DNA of 64,000 nt, from the NCBI RefSeq assembly GCF_001269655.1, contig NZ_LHVE01000001.1, positions 248,001 to 312,000 of the forward strand. The letters are read 5' to 3'. Below are positions 11,657 to 21,792 of this stretch, in pieces (the first letter of the stretch is position 1; every line of letters begins with the position of its first letter). The notes under the pieces were generated by a model. It had not been told where the DNA came from and searched no databases. It was given only the letters and a program-made list of their open reading frames with translations. The stretch is from Pseudomonas thivervalensis (GTDB lineage: Bacteria > Pseudomonadota > Gammaproteobacteria > Pseudomonadales > Pseudomonadaceae). The position numbers and the translations under genes are program-made.

Positions 11657-14600
11657 ATGCAATGGATCTTGACGTTGTTGGGCCTGGCACTCGGCTGGGT
11701 GGTGGACGAGTCGTTCGCCGATGCGCTGATAGGCGCGCTGGTAGGGCTCGGCATCGCCCAGTCGTTTCGACTGGGGCGCCTGGGTATCCAGGCAGCCAAG
11801 CAACAGATTTTGCTGCAAGAGGCCCAGCAGAGCGTGCTCACGTTGGAGGCCCGTCTGGCGGTTCTCGAGCGCGGCAAGGTCGCCGAACCGAGTGACCCGA
11901 CACCGACGCCTGAGGTGGTCGCCCCCCAGGCCGCGAAGCCCGAAACGCGCACCGAGCCGCAGCTCGTCTGGGAGTTGCCATCGGACCTCGAGCCCGTTCC
12001 CACCATGGCCACCGAGGCCAGCCAGCCGTTGCCCGATGACATTTGGAAGCCTGCGCCAGAGACGTCCAGTCGACGTGCCAACCGCGACTTTGCCCCTTTG
12101 CCCCTGGAGCCGATGGCTGCGGAGCCAGCGGCCCCGCGCGGTCCGAATCTGTTCGACCGCGCCGTGATGGGCGCGCGCGACTGGCTGTTCGGTGGCAATA
12201 CGGTGCTGCGGGTCGGTGTGCTGCTGTTGTTCCTCGGCCTGGCGTTCCTGCTGCGCTATGCCACCGAAGGCATGGTGGTGCCGATCGAAGTGCGTTACGC
12301 CGGCGTCGCGGCCAGCGCATTGGGCCTGCTGGGCCTGGGCTGGTGGTTGCGCCAACGCAACAGCAGTTATGCGCTGATGCTCCAGGGCACCGGGATCGCC
12401 GTGTTGTACCTGACGGTGTTCGCCGCCATGCGCTTGCATCCGTTGCTCGATTCCAAGGCAGCCCTGGGCTTGCTGGTGGCGGTGACGGTGTTCTCGGCAA
12501 TCCTGGCGGTTACCCAGAACGCTCTGGGCCTGGCCGCAGCCGCGGCCCTGGGCGGGTTTGCCGCGCCGATCCTGACCTCCACCGGCAGCGGCAACCACGT
12601 CGCCTTGTTCAGTTATTTCATCCTGCTCAATGCCGGCATCCTCGCGATTGCCTGGTTCAAGGCCTGGCGCCTGCTCAACCTGATCGGTTTTGTCGGCACG
12701 TTCGGTATCGGTTTCGCCTGGGGCCTGCGTTCCTACACGCCAGAGTTGCTCTGGAGTACCGAGCCGTTCCTGATCCTGTTCTTCCTCATCTACCTGGCGA
12801 TTGGCTTGCTGTTCACACGGCGCAAATTGTTGGAAATGAGCGATGCCCCCGAAGATGGCAGCCGTGATGCGTTGCTGCGCTGGTCGGCGCGCAAGGGCGA
12901 TTACGTGGACGGCAGCATGCTGTTCGGCCCGCCGCTGGTGGGCTTCGGCTTGCAGTTCGTGTTGGTGCAGCACCTGGAATTCGCCGCGGCATTCAGCGCC
13001 CTGGCCCTGGGCATGATCTACATGGGGCTGGCGCGGGTATTGATGGGCGGCCGCGCCTTGTTGCTGGCGGAGACCTGCCTGGCCCTGGGAGTGATCTTTG
13101 CCAGCCTGGCGATCCCGTTGGGGCTCGACGCCCGTTGGACCGCGGCGGCATGGGCCGTGGAAGGTGCTGGGATTTTCTGGCTGGGCCTGCGTCAGCAACG
13201 TCCATTGGCTCGGGCTTTTGCCTTGTTGCTGCAATTGGGCTCGGCACTGGCATTTGTCAGCGAGTTGCGCACCGGCGCTGGCAGCCTGCTCGATGGTTCG
13301 CCGTTGGGTGCATTGATGCTCGGCGGCGCCTTGCTGTTCACGTTCTACCAACTGCACAAGGCTGATCCTGAACACTGCTCGCAATGGGAGCGCCAAGGCC
13401 GGCCGATTCTGGCTGTGCTGGGGTTGAGTTTCCTCTATCTGTTGGCACCGCTGTTCTTCTTTGTCCACGGTACCGCCATTGCCTGGGCCCTCGCCGGATT
13501 GGCGACGCTGTTTGTCGGCCTGCGCCTGCAATCGCGCAGCTTCCTGTTCACGGCATTCGCGGTGCAATTGCTCGGCGGCGCGCTGTTCCTGTTGCGCTTG
13601 CAAGGCGCCGAAGGGGATTCGACGGCGGTGTTCAGCGCGGGTTGGAGCGGTTTGCTCAGTGCTTCGCTGATCGGCCTGGCGTTGATCGGCGGCATGTTGC
13701 TGGCGGCGCGCGACGACATGGTGCGCAACGATGTCCGGTTGCTGCGCGGCTTGTCGGTGGTGCTGCTGGCGGGGCTGGTGCTGATCAACCTTGCGGTGTT
13801 GTTCGTCCTGCCGTGGCAAACGGCGAGTGGGGTGTGGGCGGCCAGTGGCCTGTTGATCCTCTGGTTGAGCCTGTACCTGAAACAACGGGTGAGCTTCGTC
13901 TTCGGCCTGCTGCTGCAACTGCTGGGCGGTGCGGCGTTCCTGACAGCGGGGCCGGCGCTGTTGGGGCCGCTCAATGCGGAGGACCTGCGTCCCCTGGCCC
14001 ATAGCGGTTTCTGGACGCCGTTGGTACTGGGGCTGGCCGCGCTGGTGGGGGCATGGCGCCTGCAGCGGGCACACGCGGCGCAAGAGCTGGAAGCCTTGAG
14101 CTTGCAGCGCCTGTCCGAGTTGTTGCTGATCTGGGGCGCCGGTTGGTGGGCGCTGGCGTGGGTCAGCGAAGTGCTGCGCTTTGCCCCGGCGAACCTGCAA
14201 GGCAGCTGGCTGCTGATGGTTGCGGCGATCAGCGTGGCGGTGTGGAGCGTTCTGTCGCTGCGGTTGAAATGGCCGGCGTTGGGGCTGCTGTGCACCTTGT
14301 TGATCCCGGCTGCGGGCTGTGTGCTGGTGGCAACGGGACACAGCCACTATCACCCGGCGGCGAACTTTGGCTGGCTGGCCTGGCTGGCGGTATTCGCCGT
14401 GCATTTCCTCTCGCTCAAGCGCTTGGCCGAGACGCTGCCGGCGCAGGCGCGCAGTACGGCCCACGTCCTCGGTTGCTGGTTGCTGATGACGGTGCTGATG
14501 CTGGAGTTGCGTTACGGCCTGCTGTTGCTGTCCGAGCAGTACAACGCCTGGCGCTGGCTGGCCTGGGCGATCCTGCCAGGCTTGTACCTGGTGCTGGTGG

Positions 14601-15280
14601 CCACGCCGCGTACCTTGCCTTGGCCGGTTTCGGCCCAACCGCGCGAATACCGTGTCTACGCGGCGGCGCCCATGGCGCTGTTGATGCTCGGTTGGTTCTG
14701 GCTGACCAACACCTTCAGTGATGGCAACTCGGAGCCACTGCCTTACGTGCCGTTGCTCAATCCTTTGGAACTTGGGCTGCTGTTCGCCTTGTTCGGCATC
14801 TATGTGTGGGCCCGCAACGCCGTGGCGCAATCGACGAACCGTTGGAGTCGCGTCGGACAAATCGCCCAGTTGATCGCCGGTGTGTCGCTGTTCGCGTTCT
14901 TCACTGCCCTGGTGATGCGCACTGCCCACCAGTGGATGGGTGTCCCGTACGAGCTGGATGCGCTGCTTGCGTCGATGTTCGTGCAGGCCGGCTTGTCCAT
15001 CGTCTGGACCCTGATCGCCCTGGGCCTGATGATCGGTGGACACCTGCGCCATCGCCGGGAAGTGTGGCTGGTCGGTGCGGTGTTGATTGCTGTGGTCGTC
15101 GCCAAGTTGTTCTTTGTCGAATTGAGTAACCGTGGCGGTCTGGCGCGGATCGTTTCGTTTATCGGCGTGGGCGTGTTGTTGCTGGTGGTGGGCTACTTCG
15201 CGCCGCTGCCGCCAAAACGTCCGGAAACGGCCTCGCCGGTCGAGCCGCCGATGCCTGTCAGTGAGGGAGTGTCATCTTGA
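11657..15280 (+). CDS. DUF2339 polytopic membrane protein
   Basis: A very large inner-membrane protein (1207 residues). A short hydrophobic N-terminus is followed by a coiled-coil stretch (about 35-75, QAAKQQILLQEAQQSVLTLE) and a Pro/Glu-rich linker. From about residue 175 it is an unbroken series of roughly 25-30 hydrophobic segments, the DUF2339 architecture. No catalytic motif is visible and the function is unknown. The stop overlaps the start of the next gene by 4 bases, so the two proteins are made together; the same pairing recurs in pseudomonads. Confidence 0.88.
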   Translation: MQWILTLLGLALGWVVDESFADALIGALVGLGIAQSFRLGRLGIQAAKQQILLQEAQQSVLTLEARLAVLERGKVAEPSDPTPTPEVVAPQAAKPETRTEPQLVWELPSDLEPVPTMATEASQPLPDDIWKPAPETSSRRANRDFAPLPLEPMAAEPAAPRGPNLFDRAVMGARDWLFGGNTVLRVGVLLLFLGLAFLLRYATEGMVVPIEVRYAGVAASALGLLGLGWWLRQRNSSYALMLQGTGIAVLYLTVFAAMRLHPLLDSKAALGLLVAVTVFSAILAVTQNALGLAAAAALGGFAAPILTSTGSGNHVALFSYFILLNAGILAIAWFKAWRLLNLIGFVGTFGIGFAWGLRSYTPELLWSTEPFLILFFLIYLAIGLLFTRRKLLEMSDAPEDGSRDALLRWSARKGDYVDGSMLFGPPLVGFGLQFVLVQHLEFAAAFSALALGMIYMGLARVLMGGRALLLAETCLALGVIFASLAIPLGLDARWTAAAWAVEGAGIFWLGLRQQRPLARAFALLLQLGSALAFVSELRTGAGSLLDGSPLGALMLGGALLFTFYQLHKADPEHCSQWERQGRPILAVLGLSFLYLLAPLFFFVHGTAIAWALAGLATLFVGLRLQSRSFLFTAFAVQLLGGALFLLRLQGAEGDSTAVFSAGWSGLLSASLIGLALIGGMLLAARDDMVRNDVRLLRGLSVVLLAGLVLINLAVLFVLPWQTASGVWAASGLLILWLSLYLKQRVSFVFGLLLQLLGGAAFLTAGPALLGPLNAEDLRPLAHSGFWTPLVLGLAALVGAWRLQRAHAAQELEALSLQRLSELLLIWGAGWWALAWVSEVLRFAPANLQGSWLLMVAAISVAVWSVLSLRLKWPALGLLCTLLIPAAGCVLVATGHSHYHPAANFGWLAWLAVFAVHFLSLKRLAETLPAQARSTAHVLGCWLLMTVLMLELRYGLLLLSEQYNAWRWLAWAILPGLYLVLVATPRTLPWPVSAQPREYRVYAAAPMALLMLGWFWLTNTFSDGNSEPLPYVPLLNPLELGLLFALFGIYVWARNAVAQSTNRWSRVGQIAQLIAGVSLFAFFTALVMRTAHQWMGVPYELDALLASMFVQAGLSIVWTLIALGLMIGGHLRHRREVWLVGAVLIAVVVAKLFFVELSNRGGLARIVSFIGVGVLLLVVGYFAPLPPKRPETASPVEPPMPVSEGVSS

Positions 15281-16656
15281 GTCGCACGTTGAATCGGATC
15301 GGGCTGGGAGTGGTCGGATTGTGGGTGGCCTTGTCGGCTACGGCCCAGGAGCAACCGGCGGATTTCGCCCATCAAGTGCCGTTGTCCTTGAGCGGCGAAG
15401 GGCCGTGGTATCGCCTCCCATTGCCCTTGGACGTTCAATTGCAAGCGCGGCAGACCGACCTGAGCGACCTTCGGGTCTTCAACGCCGCCGGCCAGGCCCA
15501 GGCCTACGCCTTGGTGCGCGAGTCGGCCCAGAGCCGGGAAAACCGCACCCTCACCGACGTGAAGTGGTTCCCGCTGTACAACGCCGCCGATGATAACGAG
15601 CGCGCGCCCAGCGTGCGGGTACAGTCGAACGCCAACGGCACTCTGGTGGAAGTCCAGCCCTCCAGCCGGCTCGAAGCCGGGGAAGAGGCGTTGCGCGGCT
15701 GGTTGTTGGATGCCAGCGCGATCAAGGCACCGCTGCAGCAGTTGATTCTCGACTGGACCAGCGAGCGCGACGGCTTCCAGCGGTTCACCATCGAAGCCAG
15801 TGACGACTTGCAGCACTGGCAGTCGTGGGGCGAAGGCCAGGTGGCGCGCTTGACCTTTGCCGACGAACAGGTCGAACAGCATGAAGTGAACCTGCCGGGG
15901 CAGTCGGCACGCTATCTGCGGCTGTTGTGGGATTCGCCGTCCGCCGCGCCGGTGCTGACCTCGGCCCAACTGCAAAGCGCCAGTCGCGAAAGCCTGCCGT
16001 TGCCGCTGGTTTGGTCGCAACCCTTGGTCGGCAGCACGACGAAGGCCGGTGAATACACCTGGCAGTTGCCCATGGGCCTGAACATCGAACAGGTGGAGGT
16101 CGAACTGAGCCAGGCCAACAGCCTGGCGCCGGTGACCCTGGCCGGTCGTCGTGAAAGCAGCCATCCGTGGCAGCCGCTGGGCAGTGGCTTGCTCTATCGC
16201 CTGACCCAGAACGGCCAGGACGTGCTGCAAAACCAATTGCAACTGTCCGGCCAGACCGTGCAGCAATTGAAACTGACCGTGGACGAGCGTGGCGGCGGCC
16301 TGGGCAGCGAAGCCCCAGCCTTGCGTTTTGCCGTGCGCCCGACCCAGGTGGTGTTCCTGGCGCGGGGCGAAGGGCCCTATCGCCTGGCCTTGGGCAGTGC
16401 GACCGTCAAGGCGGCCAGCTTGCCCTTGACCACGCTGGTGCCCGATTACAAACCGTCGCGCCTGGCGACGCTGGGGACGGCGACGGTGAACGGCGCAGCC
16501 ACCTCGACGCCGGCTGCGGCCGCTGCAACGGTGCCGGTGACGGTCGATACCAACTGGAAGAAAATTGGCTTGTGGGCGGTGCTGCTGCTGAGCGTGCTGT
16601 TCCTCGCGGCGATGGCGTTCAGCCTGTTGCGCAAGCCGCCGGTCAAATCCCCGTAG
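15277..16656 (+). CDS. DUF3999 exported, membrane-anchored protein
   Basis: A 459-residue protein starting at TTG (SRTLNRIGLGVVGLWV), overlapping the DUF2339 stop. An N-terminal signal peptide ends near SATAQEQ. A large beta-rich periplasmic domain follows, including a discoidin-like stretch (RFTIEASDDLQHWQSWGEG). A single C-terminal transmembrane helix (IGLWAVLLLSVLFLAAMAFS) ends in a short basic tail. This topology suits a partner of the DUF2339 membrane protein. The stop codon TAG lies inside a REP element (CCG-TAG-GAGCTG). Confidence 0.85.
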   Translation: MSRTLNRIGLGVVGLWVALSATAQEQPADFAHQVPLSLSGEGPWYRLPLPLDVQLQARQTDLSDLRVFNAAGQAQAYALVRESAQSRENRTLTDVKWFPLYNAADDNERAPSVRVQSNANGTLVEVQPSSRLEAGEEALRGWLLDASAIKAPLQQLILDWTSERDGFQRFTIEASDDLQHWQSWGEGQVARLTFADEQVEQHEVNLPGQSARYLRLLWDSPSAAPVLTSAQLQSASRESLPLPLVWSQPLVGSTTKAGEYTWQLPMGLNIEQVEVELSQANSLAPVTLAGRRESSHPWQPLGSGLLYRLTQNGQDVLQNQLQLSGQTVQQLKLTVDERGGGLGSEAPALRFAVRPTQVVFLARGEGPYRLALGSATVKAASLPLTTLVPDYKPSRLATLGTATVNGAATSTPAAAAATVPVTVDTNWKKIGLWAVLLLSVLFLAAMAFSLLRKPPVKSP

Positions 16657-16776
16657 GAGCTGCGTAGGAGCTGTCGAGTGCAACGAGGCTGCGATCTTGC
16701 CCCAGACAATTGAATCTTGAGTGAAAGATCAAGATCAAAAGATCGCAGCCTCGCTTCGCTCGACAGCTCCTACGCA
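16653..16776. repeat. REP pair, family B (GTAGGAGCTG...GATCGCAGCC type), overlapping the stop codon of DUF3999
   Basis: The element begins GTAGGAGCTG, with the first 11 bases duplicated (16653 and 16664). It runs through CGAGGCTGCGATCTT and mirrors as AAGATCGCAGCCTCG to GACAGCTCCTACG at 16776. The TAG of its first copy serves as the stop codon of the DUF3999 gene. Confidence 0.85.
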
Positions 16777-16893
16777 GGTTGGCAGGCTCGGATATGAACT
16801 CAATCCTCCATATCCCGTCTCATAGGAGGAATTAAGTCCCGACTCGCGCTAAACTGCGCTGGTTTTTCCGCCCCCTATTCTTCGGAGCCGTCC

Positions 16894-17904
16894 ATGTCCC
16901 GCGTTACCTTGAGTCGCTATTTGATTGAGCAGACCCGCAGCAACAATACCCCTGCCGATCTGCGCTTTTTGATCGAAGTGGTGGCGCGTGCGTGCAAGGA
17001 GATCAGCCACGCCGTCTCCAAAGGCGCGCTGGGTGGTGTCCTGGGCAGCATGGGCACCGAAAACGTGCAGGGCGAAGTGCAGAAGAAGCTCGACGTACTG
17101 TCCAACGAAATCCTGCTCGAAGCCAACGAATGGGGTGGTCACCTGGCCGGCATGGCGTCCGAGGAAATGGACAATGCCTACCAGATCCCGGGCAAATACC
17201 CCAAGGGTGCCTACCTGCTGGTGTTCGACCCACTGGACGGTTCGTCGAACATCGACATCAACGCACCGGTGGGCACCATCTTCTCGGTACTGCGTTGCCC
17301 GAACGAGTACCTGAGCCAGAACGAAGCCTTGAATGAAAAGGCCTTCCTGCAGCCAGGCACCGAGCAGGTCGCCGCCGGTTATGCCATCTACGGCCCGCAA
17401 ACCATGCTGGTGTTGACCCTGGGCGACGGCGTGAAAGGTTTCACTTTGGACCGCGAAATGGGCAGCTTCGTACTCACCCACGAAGACATCACCATTCCTG
17501 AAACCACCCAGGAATTCGCCATCAACATGTCCAACCAGCGTCACTGGGAAGCTCCGGTACAACGCTACGTCAGTGAGTTGCTGGCCGGTGAAGAAGGCCC
17601 GCTGAAAAAGAACTACAACATGCGCTGGGTCGCCGCGATGGTTGCCGATGTGCACCGGATCCTGACCCGTGGCGGTCTGTTCATGTACCCGCGCGACAGC
17701 CGTGAGCCGTCCAAGCCGGGCAAGCTGCGCCTGATGTACGAAGCCAACCCGATGTCGTTCCTGGTGGAGCAGGCCGGTGGCGCTTCCACCGACGGTCACC
17801 AGCGCATCCTCGACATCAAGCCTGAAGGCCTGCACCAGCGCGTTGCGGTGTTCCTTGGTTCGAAGGAAGAAGTGGCCCGCGCCACGGCTTACCACAAGGA
17901 GTAA
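16894..17904 (+). CDS. fbp: Fructose-1,6-bisphosphatase, class I
   Basis: A gluconeogenic enzyme that hydrolyses fructose-1,6-bisphosphate. It has 336 residues, the standard length. The metal/phosphate signature [14 protein letters not shown] is intact, along with [12 protein letters not shown] and the substrate-binding stretch [19 protein letters not shown]. The start [15 protein letters not shown] matches the conserved N-terminus. The next gene begins 3 bases after the stop, forming a two-gene operon. Confidence 0.97.
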   Translation: MSRVTLSRYLIEQTRSNNTPADLRFLIEVVARACKEISHAVSKGALGGVLGSMGTENVQGEVQKKLDVLSNEILLEANEWGGHLAGMASEEMDNAYQIPGKYPKGAYLLVFDPLDGSSNIDINAPVGTIFSVLRCPNEYLSQNEALNEKAFLQPGTEQVAAGYAIYGPQTMLVLTLGDGVKGFTLDREMGSFVLTHEDITIPETTQEFAINMSNQRHWEAPVQRYVSELLAGEEGPLKKNYNMRWVAAMVADVHRILTRGGLFMYPRDSREPSKPGKLRLMYEANPMSFLVEQAGGASTDGHQRILDIKPEGLHQRVAVFLGSKEEVARATAYHKE

Positions 17905-17907
17905 ATC

Positions 17908-18504
17908 ATGGCCGAGCCCTGGCAGCCGTTGCTCGATTGGTGGTTTGGTTCAGCCCAAACACCGGACGAAATAGCGGCTGACAAGGGCAAGCTGTGGTTT
18001 GGCAAAGGCCATGATCGCCAGGCGCAAGAGCGCTTCGGCGATCAGGTCGAGCAGGCACTGGCCGGTGAATTGACCGATTGGGCGCAACGCCCGGAAGGTT
18101 GGCTGGCCTTGGTGCTGCTACTGGATCAACTTCCGCGGATGATCTATCGCGACACCCCCAAAAGCTTTTCCGGCGACCTGCGTGCCCAAGCGCTGGTAGC
18201 CCAAGGCCTGGCGGCGGGTTTCGACCGACGACTCAAACCCATCCAGCGCGTATTCATCTACCTCGTACTCGAACACTGCGAAAACCTCGCGGTGCAGAAC
18301 GAAGCCGTGTCGCGGTTTATCGACCTGGTGCGAGAACAGCCCGAAGCGCAGCGGGCGGTGTTTGAGGACAACCTGGATTACGCCGAACGGCATCAGAAGA
18401 TCATTGCCCGGTTTGGGCGCTTTCCCCATCGCAATGCGGTGTTGGGGCGCGAGTCCACGGCTGAGGAAGTAGAATTCTTGAGCAGGCCTGGGTCCAGGTT
18501 CTGA
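17908..18504 (+). CDS. DUF924 family protein
   Basis: A 198-residue, mostly helical cytoplasmic protein. Family hallmarks are WFGKGHDRQAQERFGD, LVLLLDQLPRMIYRDTP, QRVFIYLVLEHCENL and GRFPHRNAVLGRESTAEE. The fold is a tetratricopeptide-like all-alpha domain. No biochemical role is established to my knowledge. It is co-transcribed with fbp. Confidence 0.88.
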   Translation: MAEPWQPLLDWWFGSAQTPDEIAADKGKLWFGKGHDRQAQERFGDQVEQALAGELTDWAQRPEGWLALVLLLDQLPRMIYRDTPKSFSGDLRAQALVAQGLAAGFDRRLKPIQRVFIYLVLEHCENLAVQNEAVSRFIDLVREQPEAQRAVFEDNLDYAERHQKIIARFGRFPHRNAVLGRESTAEEVEFLSRPGSRF

Positions 18505-18535
18505 TGTTGCTGTGAGGCTGATGCCGCTATCGTCG

Positions 18536-18620
18536 GATCGCCGCCCGGGCCAAGCTCGCTTCCACAGGACTTTCAGCGAATGGAAATCCAGTGTGGGAGC
18601 GAGCTTGCTCGCGATGGGGC
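18536..18620. repeat. REP pair, family A, one copy decayed
   Basis: The left reverse copy is degenerate (CCAAGCTCGCTTCCACAGG), while the right forward copy (GTGGGAGCGAGCTTGCTCGC) is intact. It lies between convergent DUF924 and chemoreceptor genes. Confidence 0.75.
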
Positions 18621-18629
18621 CCTTCCAGA

Positions 18630-20522
18630 CTAAATCCGGAAACTGCCCACCAACTGCTTCAACCGCGCCGCCTGCTGCTCAAGGTCGGCACAGGCCCGCA
18701 AGGTCGCTTGCAGGTTTTCCACGCCTTCCTGGTTCAGGGTGTTGATCTCGGTGATGTCGACGTTGATCGACTCCACCACGGCGGTCTGTTCTTCGGTGGC
18801 GGTCGCCACGGATTGGTTCATGCCATCGATTTCACCGATGCGCTGGGTCACGCTGCCCAGTCGCTCGCCGGCCTGGTTGGCGATGCTGACGCTGCCTTCG
18901 CTCTGGCGCTGGCTGTCAGTCATGGTCAGTACCGCTTCTCGTGCGCCGACTTGCAGCTCCTCGATCATCTTCTGCACTTGCTGCGCCGAATCCTGGGTGC
19001 GGTGGGCCAGGTTGCGGACTTCATCGGCCACCACCGCAAAGCCGCGTCCGGCTTCACCGGCACGGGCCGCTTCGATGGCGGCGTTGAGGGCGAGCAGGTT
19101 GGTCTGCTGGGAAATGCTGGTGATCACCTCGAGAATCTGGCCGATGTTCACCGTGTTGCTGTTCAAGGTTTCGATGTTGCCGCACGAATCGCTGATCTTG
19201 GCTGACAACTGCTGCATGGCCGCGATGGTTTTATCCACCACTTGCTGGCCATCTTCGGCCAGGTTGCGGGCCTCGCTGGAATGTTGCGAGGCGAGGGCGG
19301 CGTTCTGGGCGATTTCCTGGGCGGCGGCGCCGAGCTGGTTGATGGCCGCGGCCACGCTGCTGGTGCGCGACGCCTGCTGGTCGGAGTTGAACATCGACGA
19401 GTTGGACGCGCTGACCACGCGCAGGGCGACTTCGTTGACCTGGCCGGTGGCCGAGGCCACTTCGCGGATCGAGGTGTGGATGCGCTCGACAAAACGGTTG
19501 AACGAGGTGCCCAGCGCGCCGAATTCGTCCTGGCCGTGGATGACCAGGCGCCGAGTCAGGTCGCCTTCGCCTTCGGCGATGTCATGCATGGCGCGGCCCA
19601 TGGTCAGCAGCGGTTGCATCAGCACGCGGATCAACATGCCCAGCAGGGCGATGATGAACACCACCGCGATGACCATGGCGATCAGCGCCGAAGTCCGGAA
19701 CTCGCTGAGCATCGCCAGCGCGGTGTCCTTGTCGAGTACCAGCGCCACGTACCAATCGGCGCCTGGCACGCCGTTGACGCGGGTGAAGGAGATAAATTGG
19801 GTCTTGCCGTCGAGGTCGACCTCTTTCACGCCCGGGCTGATTTGCGGCGCGCCGTTGGGGTAGGCCTCGGCCAGGGTCTTGAGCACGCGCTTGCTGTCGG
19901 GGTGGATCAGGATCTTGCCGTCGGCGCTGACGATGAAGGCGTGGCCGTGGCCGCCGAAGTTCAGCGAGTTGATGATGGCGCTGACGCTGGACAGGTCGAT
20001 GTCCGCACCGGCCACACCGATCATCTGGTTCTGGTGCTGCACCGGCGTGGCGACGGTAATCACCAGCTTGCCCGACGAGGCGGCGATGTAGGGTTCGGTG
20101 ACGATGGTTTGCTGCGCGCTGTTGGCAGCCTTGTACCAGCCACGGGCGCGCGGGTCGTAGTCGGCGGCGCGATTGCCGGCCGGTACCGAGAACATCACGC
20201 CGTCGGTGCCGCCGAAATAGCTGAGCTGGAAGTTGCCGGTATAGGCCGGCAGGCCTACGGCGCGCTTGAGGCTATCGGCACTGCTGCCGTCCACGGCGAT
20301 CTGCTGGGCCAGCGATTGCAGCAATTGGATACGGCCGTCGACCCACGTCTGGATGTTACGGCTGGTCAGGGTGCCGAGCTCCTGCATGGAGGTCTCGGTG
20401 CTGGCGTGCAGGCTCTGGCGTTGACGATAGTCGTTGAACAGGATGAAACAGGCGAATGCAACGGCCACCACGAGGGCGGCAGCCAGCAGAATTTTATGGC
20501 TGAATTTCATGTTTCTGGTCAT
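18630..20522 (-). CDS. Methyl-accepting chemotaxis protein with dCache sensor domain, amino-acid-receptor type
   Basis: A transmembrane chemoreceptor of about 630 residues. Order: TM1 ([18 protein letters not shown]), periplasmic dCache_1 domain (about 35-275), TM2 ([19 protein letters not shown]), HAMP, then the signalling domain with hairpin tip [20 protein letters not shown]. The sensor contains [12 protein letters not shown] and, later, GVAGADI. Tyr, Arg, Trp, Tyr and Asp occur in the spacing seen in PctA/B/C-like amino acid receptors, so an amino acid ligand is likely but inferred. The exact start is uncertain ([10 protein letters not shown], or MKFSHK 12 bases later). Confidence 0.92.
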   Translation of the reverse strand: MTRNMKFSHKILLAAALVVAVAFACFILFNDYRQRQSLHASTETSMQELGTLTSRNIQTWVDGRIQLLQSLAQQIAVDGSSADSLKRAVGLPAYTGNFQLSYFGGTDGVMFSVPAGNRAADYDPRARGWYKAANSAQQTIVTEPYIAASSGKLVITVATPVQHQNQMIGVAGADIDLSSVSAIINSLNFGGHGHAFIVSADGKILIHPDSKRVLKTLAEAYPNGAPQISPGVKEVDLDGKTQFISFTRVNGVPGADWYVALVLDKDTALAMLSEFRTSALIAMVIAVVFIIALLGMLIRVLMQPLLTMGRAMHDIAEGEGDLTRRLVIHGQDEFGALGTSFNRFVERIHTSIREVASATGQVNEVALRVVSASNSSMFNSDQQASRTSSVAAAINQLGAAAQEIAQNAALASQHSSEARNLAEDGQQVVDKTIAAMQQLSAKISDSCGNIETLNSNTVNIGQILEVITSISQQTNLLALNAAIEAARAGEAGRGFAVVADEVRNLAHRTQDSAQQVQKMIEELQVGAREAVLTMTDSQRQSEGSVSIANQAGERLGSVTQRIGEIDGMNQSVATATEEQTAVVESINVDITEINTLNQEGVENLQATLRACADLEQQAARLKQLVGSFRI

Positions 20523-20806
20523 TAAGAACACTACCGCGGAGGGACGGGTCAGGACGGGCTGTCAATTTGCCATAACGCAGGATTTTGCGCTGTTACTTTT
20601 TATCGGCGCAAAAGCCCAGCCCATCAGGCGCCAGGGGCTCAATCCCGACGAAAGGTACGACGGCGTCACAAACTGGTTGATTCATCGATGAAACACCTCT
20701 GGGCAGCCAATAAATACTGGGGGCGTCAGGGAACCAGACAGGGGTTTTCTCTTCTAAGGATCAGGTTGGCACCCTGCCACCTCCCTTCCGTTCCAGGAGT
20801 TACACC

Positions 20807-21061
20807 ATGTCGCTGCGATCTATCGCCCTGCTGTTTATGTGCGTCGTGCTGACCGCATGCAGCAAGGTCAACCAGGAAAACTATTCGAAGCTGTCGGCTG
20901 GCATGCCCAAGGCCGAAGTCGAAACGTTACTGGGGAAACCGACCGATTGCTCAGGCGCCCTCGGTATGTCCAGCTGCACCTGGGGCGACCAGAAAAGCTT
21001 TATCAGCGTGCAGTACGCCGGTGACAAAGTGTTGATGTTTTCCGGCCAAGGCCTGAAGTAA
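20807..21061 (+). CDS. Small BamE/SmpA-like lipoprotein
   Basis: An 84-residue lipoprotein whose signal peptide ends in the lipobox LTAC (Cys18). The mature part, YSKLSAGMPKAEVETLLGKP followed by a short beta region with two Cys (CSGAL, SSCTW), resembles the SmpA/OmlA (BamE-like) fold. It is too small to be BamE itself. The ribosome site is good (CCAGGAG, 8 bases before ATG). It lies 31 bases upstream of the lipocalin gene, probably in one transcript. Confidence 0.75.
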   Translation: MSLRSIALLFMCVVLTACSKVNQENYSKLSAGMPKAEVETLLGKPTDCSGALGMSSCTWGDQKSFISVQYAGDKVLMFSGQGLK

Positions 21062-21092
21062 ACCGGGGCGAAGCGCCCACGGGAGAAAAATA

Positions 21093-21662
21093 ATGATGCG
21101 GTTAGTTTTTGTTCTTTTGGCTGGCCTGGTATTGGCTGGCTGTGCCACTTCTGGCGTAGATCCGTTGGCACCCAAGACGGTCAATAGCGTCAATCTCAAG
21201 CGTTACCAAGGGACCTGGTATGAGTTGGCCCGCCTGCCCATGTATTTCCAGCGCAATTGCGCGCAATCGGAAGCTCACTACACCCTCAAGCCAGACGGCA
21301 ACGTGGGTGTGTTCAACCGTTGCCTGACCTCGGATTGGCAGTGGGAAGAAGCCAGGGGCACCGCCACGCCGCAAGTGCCGGGCAAGACCGACAAGCTCTG
21401 GGTCGAGTTCGATAACTGGTTTTCACGGATCGTGCCGGGCGTGGCGAAAGGGCAATATTGGGTGCTGTACGTCAGCGATGACTACAAGACCGCCATTGTC
21501 GGCGACCCGAGCCGCCGCTACATGTGGCTGTTGTCCCGTACACCGACCGTCAACAGCGTCGTGCGCGAGGAATTGCTGAGCAAGGCGCGCCAGCAGGGGT
21601 ATGACACGACACGCCTGATCTGGCGTGCGTCGGACCGGCAGATGGCCAAGACTTCGGACTGA
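21093..21662 (+). CDS. blc: Bacterial lipocalin (Blc), outer-membrane lipoprotein
   Basis: A 189-residue protein with lipobox LAGC (Cys17 counting from the first of two ATGs). Lipocalin signatures are the GTWYE motif in YQGTWYELARLPMYFQRNC, YTLKPDGNVGVFNRC, and YKTAIVGDPSRRYMWLLSRTP. Blc proteins bind fatty acids and lysophospholipids at the outer membrane. It is followed by a REP pair. Confidence 0.92.
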   Translation: MMRLVFVLLAGLVLAGCATSGVDPLAPKTVNSVNLKRYQGTWYELARLPMYFQRNCAQSEAHYTLKPDGNVGVFNRCLTSDWQWEEARGTATPQVPGKTDKLWVEFDNWFSRIVPGVAKGQYWVLYVSDDYKTAIVGDPSRRYMWLLSRTPTVNSVVREELLSKARQQGYDTTRLIWRASDRQMAKTSD

Positions 21663-21672
21663 CGCTATAGAA

Positions 21673-21765
21673 CCTGTGGGAGCGAGCCTGCTCGCGATGG
21701 GGCTTCACATTCAACACATAAGTTGACTGGTAGGCCGTCATCGCGAGCAGGCTCGCTCCCACAGG
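21673..21765. repeat. REP pair, family A
   Basis: Forward copy at 21676 and reverse copy ending at 21764, flanking about 45 bases. It sits between convergent blc and hutF. Confidence 0.85.
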
Positions 21766-21792
21766 GGTATTTCCTACATTGGTATTTAGGGG

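Noticed and set aside
11642..15052. 1136-residue open frame antisense to the DUF2339 gene
   Set aside because: Its composition (Gln/Arg/His-rich, no domain) is that of the mirror of a high-GC membrane-protein gene. It has no ribosome site.
20771..20790. Possible sigma54 promoter before the small lipoprotein gene (TTGGCACCCTGCC)
   Set aside because: The TGGCAC half is present, but no TTGC element occurs at the required 10-base GG-GC spacing.
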